Source: Ehretia macrophylla
Lineage: Eukaryota; Streptophyta; Magnoliopsida; Boraginales; Ehretiaceae
Direction of reading: 5' to 3'
NCBI GenBank assembly: GCA_037974665.1
Contig: CM075777.1
Location: forward strand, 15,523,001 to 15,587,000
Length of the DNA stretch: 64,000 nt
Both the position numbers and the translations under genes were made by a program. A model generated the notes under the pieces. It had not been told where the DNA came from and searched no databases. It was given only the letters and a program-made list of their open reading frames with translations. This document shows positions 60,365 through 64,000 of this stretch, in pieces (the stretch's first letter is position 1; every line of letters starts with the position of its first letter).

Positions 60365-61054
60365 GTTAGAATTGTATTGTGTGGAGTAACGATCCCTCAG
60401 GCAACTTTTCAAACTGCAAAACATGCAATGTTATTAGAGGTCCAGTTGTGGAAAAGAAATGGGCTGACCTTGTATGGAATAAAATTGTTATTCCAAGACA
60501 GAGTTTTTGTGTTTGGCTTACGTGTCTTAACAGGTTGTCAACTTTGTCCAGGTCACTGGAGTGGGGAGTAGTCAATGAAGCTAAATGTGTTTTTTGTCCT
60601 ATGGGCCAAGATTGCAGGGACCACTTATTTTTTCAATGTTCATTCACCAGAAGGATTTGGCAACACTGTGCTAGAAGATTGAGATGTGGTCATGTTGGTT
60701 CTGAGTGGGAATCCATTGTGGATAAATTGGCAAGAATGAGCAGAAGGAAAGGCTTGAAGTCAGATCTTATAAGAGCCTCACTATGTACTTATGTTTACAA
60801 CATGTGGATTGAACGCAACAACAGAATTTACAATTCGACCGCGAATACTGAGGAACCAATTATTGGAAAAATACTTTTGGATGTTAGAGGAAAAATTTGT
60901 CTTAAACAAAAATATTTTAATAGTCTAGAAAATAGTATCATTTGTACAAAATGGTGTATCAGCATGTGCTGAACATACTTTATGTTGGTTCATTGGAGTA
61001 TAATGAAAAGATTTACTTTCATAGCAAAAAAAATATATATTTTTTGATTACTAT

Positions 61055-61150
61055 TTCAATTGACTAATATAAAGAAAAGAGTTAAATGATACAAAAATAA
61101 ATTAAAAGGTAAATCGTTACACTAACAATATATTAAGGGGACAAATTAAT
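61055..61150. other. Flank of the LINE-3 target site
   Basis: AT-rich sequence just after the right LINE-3 target duplication and before the PPR D homology begins. Nothing else seen. Confidence 0.4.
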
Positions 61151-61213
61151 TTTTCATATGGAAATTGTTTCACCAAATTGGATGCTAAAGATGAAGAACA
61201 GCAACACAGTAGC
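61151..61213 (+). pseudogene. PPR D: start of an RFL-type PPR gene cut by an LTR element
   Basis: CCAAATTGGATGCTAAAG, then ATG at 61191 and MKNSNTVA, match the leader and first codons of A (MKKSNTAAAF) and B. After about 7 codons the LTR start TGTGACGCCCGG begins at 61214. The rest of this copy, if it exists, lies beyond the right edge, after the element. Confidence 0.82.
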
Positions 61214-62810
61214 TGTGACGCCCGGCTCCCAGTGCATGCATTTATCATTCATGTGCATTTATGTGTGCAACTATTTGTTTAAATGTCTATTTTTCCTATA
61301 AAATGCTATTAAATGTTTATTTACTTTCTATGTGCTAATATTTGTCAAATTGCTTTTAAATTTCAAAATTTTGAGTTTATTTACTTTAGTAAATAATAAA
61401 TGAACATTTAAATTATTTTCATCAAAGACTTTTTAATAAAACTTGCATTTAAAAAGTTTTCTATTAAATTGAGCCCGAACTAAAAATTTTATTATATTAT
61501 TTCCTGAATTTTATATTTTTCTATTATTACTTAACTTATAATTAGCCTACATTCACAAAAATTATATTCATTGCATATATGACGAGTTATTTGCAAAAAT
61601 ATCTTGATATTATATGAATAGTAAAACTATGTATTATTTTAGACTTAAAGAAGTTTTCTTGCATTTATTCTAATACACCTAAACTCAAATCCATTTTAAC
61701 CCACAACTCAAACTCAATATCCAACCCATCAACCCATATAATCATCCTATACATATATATATTAAACAAAACACAAAAAATACTCAAATAAGCCAAAAAG
61801 GCCAAAAATCAGCCAAAAAAGCCAATTATGGGAATAGTATTTTTCTTGCCAATTTTGCTCAATTTGATCTTCCAAGCTTTTCCAAGTCTTCTCCAAGTGG
61901 TTTCAAGCTTCTCCAAGCCCTATCCTAGTTTCCTTGCATGTTTTTGGTGAGGGAGTTGCATCATTTTCATGGTTTAAAGTTTATGCCATGTTTTTGAATT
62001 TTTGAATTTTGCTATTATTGAGCTATAACATGTTTGTTTCTTGTTTTATATAGTATGTATACATGCTAGAGAACATCCATATGCAATATTATAGCTTGGT
62101 GTTGAGTTTTTAGCAAGGTGTCATTTGAAGAAGATGATGAATAGTATAATTTATAGGGTTCTGAAAATTTGTGCATTTTAATTTGATTCAATGCTTCTAA
62201 TAGTTGCTAATTAGGTCCTTGAGCACAGGAAAAATGTTAGTTGTGCTTGCCATGTACAAAATTTGAATAATTTGATCAAATTAGGTTACTTTAATAAGGG
62301 GTTTCGGGATTAACTCAAAACCGGGCACATTTCGAGGTTATGGCAAGTCTTTATTAATTATTGAAGCCTTAAAAGTGTCTTCGTTTCGCTTGTTTGGATT
62401 TCGGAATTGTTACTTGTAGTGTAAACCCACAAATAGGCATTTTCGGTGTTTCCGTGTACTTGTGCTCTAGGTTATGATTTGGATGCTCTAAATGAGGTAT
62501 TTAGGTATTCTTAGATTGGTAGGATGGTTAGCTAGCTTAACTTGATCCTTGAATTCTGGTGGGAAGCTAATTAGCCTAGTTGAACAAAGGGAGAAATGAA
62601 TGAATTAAGTGTTTTGGTACTTGTATTGCCTTGTAATTGCTTATAATGTGTTTAAATGCATTTCTATAGTATATTTGAGTTATTGGTGAAATTTCGTGAA
62701 AGTATGTTGTTGATCCCCTTTGTGCACCGATGGTTATTTTCATGTTTATAACTTATAGTCTTGTATTTCTTGTTTCTTATGCTAATCATATAATGTTATA
62801 CTTGTGTGAG

Positions 62811-62838
62811 AGCAACCTACCTTGTTGTCCCTCATTTA
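62811..62838. promoter_or_regulatory. LTR hairpin, first copy in the right-edge element
   Basis: GAGAGCAAC and GTTGTCCCTC flank CTACCTT. It is the same design as 14398-14425. Confidence 0.5.
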
Positions 62839-63520
62839 TATGCTTAACTTGGTACACTATTGTTGTTAGTTGAATTGGTTGGATAAATGTTTAATTGTAC
62901 TTGTATGACAAGTTCATCTACTTGGAGAAGTTGTGAATTGAATCATATAGTTACTAGTTAAAGATTGAGTAAACATGTTTATATTGCTTGTTAATTGTAT
63001 TGCATATGTGAAGCTATGATTATATAACTTATTGGTTAGATGTTATATAGTGTTTCTTCTTATATGAATTATCATTGCTATGTATATGTTAGTTATTATA
63101 CTATTGTCTTTGAGTAATACTTAGAACATTAAAGAATGTTGCGCATGTGATCACTTGAGTTATCTGTTGTGTCAATAATGATTAGAATGCATGTTGACTA
63201 ATAAAATATATTGTTAGTTATGTGAATTAAAGAGAATCAAATAGAGTTGGATAAATTAATGGCTTTATGAACTAGTTTTAGTTGAGAATAAGGAATCACT
63301 TCTTATGCATATAGTTGATTGTATTAGGTAGTGATAATTGAAGGGAATTGATGCTTTTGGAGAATCTTGAGGGAATCTTGGCTTAAATCGTACAGGTTTG
63401 ACTTCCTAAAAGGTGAGGGATTGTCATCCTTTTGTGTATTTTGGTTCATTTTCTCTTTAATAAATTGTATGACTTAGGATAATTGCTTGAGTTATATTCT
63501 TTTTCTATCTTAATTGCTTT

Positions 63521-63548
63521 TGAGGGCAACCTACTTTGTTGTCCCTCC
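63521..63548. promoter_or_regulatory. LTR hairpin, second copy in the right-edge element
   Basis: GAGGGCAAC and GTTGTCCCTC flank CTACTTT. Both copies and the one at 14398 keep the stem while flanks differ, which suggests selection on the structure or recent duplication. Confidence 0.5.
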
Positions 63549-64000
63549 TATGTGTTATTGACTTATATTATTGTTATATTGTCATTGGATTAAGTGCATT
63601 GCATAGTGGTTGCGCAACCATAGTGTCAGGGGCAGATGTATTGGATATCAGCTGGGCGGCAGCGAGCTTGCCAATGGATATTCGATCTTCGTGCTCTAGT
63701 CCCTCACTCGCTTGGTCCAGAGATTGCCAGGGGGTGTTGGGTCGTAGGATTTTTGGGGTACATCCAGAGTACACCCACTAGAGTGATTGGGGTTTATGCC
63801 TACACAGCGATCGAGGTTCGTGGATCGAGGATCGTGGTTCGTGATTGAAGCCCAAGAGAATTCTGGAGTGTTGGGATTAAAGTGAATCGTATCCTTTTAA
63901 TGCATGATAACTTGTTATTTAAATTGCTCGTAGGTTGTTTAAATGCTTTACTTGTGTTAACTATTGCATTGCACGTCCTATTAGACTATATCCCTCACTG

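Larger units (their letters stand above)
51085..61033 (+). mobile_element. LINE-3: 5'-truncated LINE split by a Copia element
   Basis: The LINE part is 51085-51711 plus 60365-61033. The left half reads GKVQLINLVLHSFTNYWCNV, then IPKGVVKEIEKKFATFLW and a stop near 51264, then IKHIIGDGSKTFFLWD. The right half reads WSNDPSGNFSNCKTCNVIRG, KCVFCPMGQDCRDHLFFQC (zf-RVT) and WIERNNRIYN, ending in a poly(A) at about 61025-61033. A 13-bp target duplication TTTTGATTACTAT lies at 51072-51084 and 61042-61054, outside the Copia insertion. It is of the LINE-1 lineage and has no RNase H. Confidence 0.93.
61214..64000 (+). mobile_element. Large LTR element, 5' LTR running off the window
   Basis: It begins TGTGACGCCCGGCTCC inside PPR D. 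The following 2.8 kb are non-coding, as expected of a long LTR. A hairpin occurs twice (about 62811-62838 and 63521-63548). 63590-63800 matches 14480-14680 of the LTR remnant (GGGTGTTGGGTCGTAGGATT near 63735), so both belong to one broad LTR family. No primer site, gag or pol is reached. Orientation is judged from the match to the remnant, whose primer site is on the plus strand. Confidence 0.7.

Noticed and set aside
1-64000. CRISPR arrays, rRNA, integrons or bacterial operons
   Set aside because: Nothing of that kind is present; the window is plant nuclear DNA. Direct repeats here are LTRs, segmental duplications or microsatellites.

Overview
The window is nuclear DNA of a flowering plant, most likely a eudicot. 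It holds L1-type LINEs with zf-RVT and RNase H tails, Tat-type Ty3/gypsy and Copia elements with plant tRNA primer sites, plant MITE families, and restorer-of-fertility-like (RFL) P-class pentatricopeptide (PPR) genes. The species cannot be named from sequence alone. Only one gene is clearly intact: an intronless RFL-type PPR gene at 42706-44604 (632 codons, gene B), probably a mitochondrial RNA-binding protein.

The window is a decaying PPR cluster loaded with nested transposons. Other parts of the same gene family are A (6178-8029, nearly full length with a frameshift and stops), C (33364-33414, last 17 codons only), E (46825-47085, an N-terminal fragment) and D (61151-61213, the start codon plus about seven codons, cut by an LTR element). 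A and B sit in duplicated blocks (3556-10120 and 35581-48050), and C carries a third downstream flank (33415-35070). A short receptor-like-kinase remnant of LysM-RLK (LYK) type follows A and C, so the ancestral unit was probably PPR gene plus LYK-like gene.

Layout: 250-3555 degenerate LINE-1; 3556-10120 block A with a 685-bp Harbinger-like MITE and PPR A; 10120-15885 intergenic, with a Mutator-like foldback MITE and an LTR remnant; 15886-33362 a Tat-clade gypsy element without its 3' LTR. The Tat element was hit by a TRIM (16048-16612), an 8.4-kb minus-strand non-autonomous LTR element (17807-26209, itself carrying a hAT-like element and a foldback MITE) and a hAT-like element (28861-30185). 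Then come 33363-35070 block C; 35581-48050 block B with an antisense LINE fragment, a 4.4-kb LINE-2 just upstream of PPR B, and PPR E; 48773-49910 a Harbinger-like MITE carrying a huge AAT microsatellite; 50160-50557 a foldback MITE with a perfect 10-bp target duplication; 51085-61033 LINE-3 split by a minus-strand Copia element (51712-60364); and PPR D cut by a large LTR element running off the right edge.

Most insertions are supported by target-site duplications, by matched LTR/PBS/PPT signals or by an empty site in the sister block, so relative ages can be read. I see no tRNA or rRNA gene, no CRISPR, and no convincing unknown multi-gene system. The features most worth following are the PPR cluster, the promoter-proximal LINE at PPR B, the antisense coiled-coil frame in the Tat element, the tandem-repeat gag-like frame of the non-autonomous element and the foldback MITE family.
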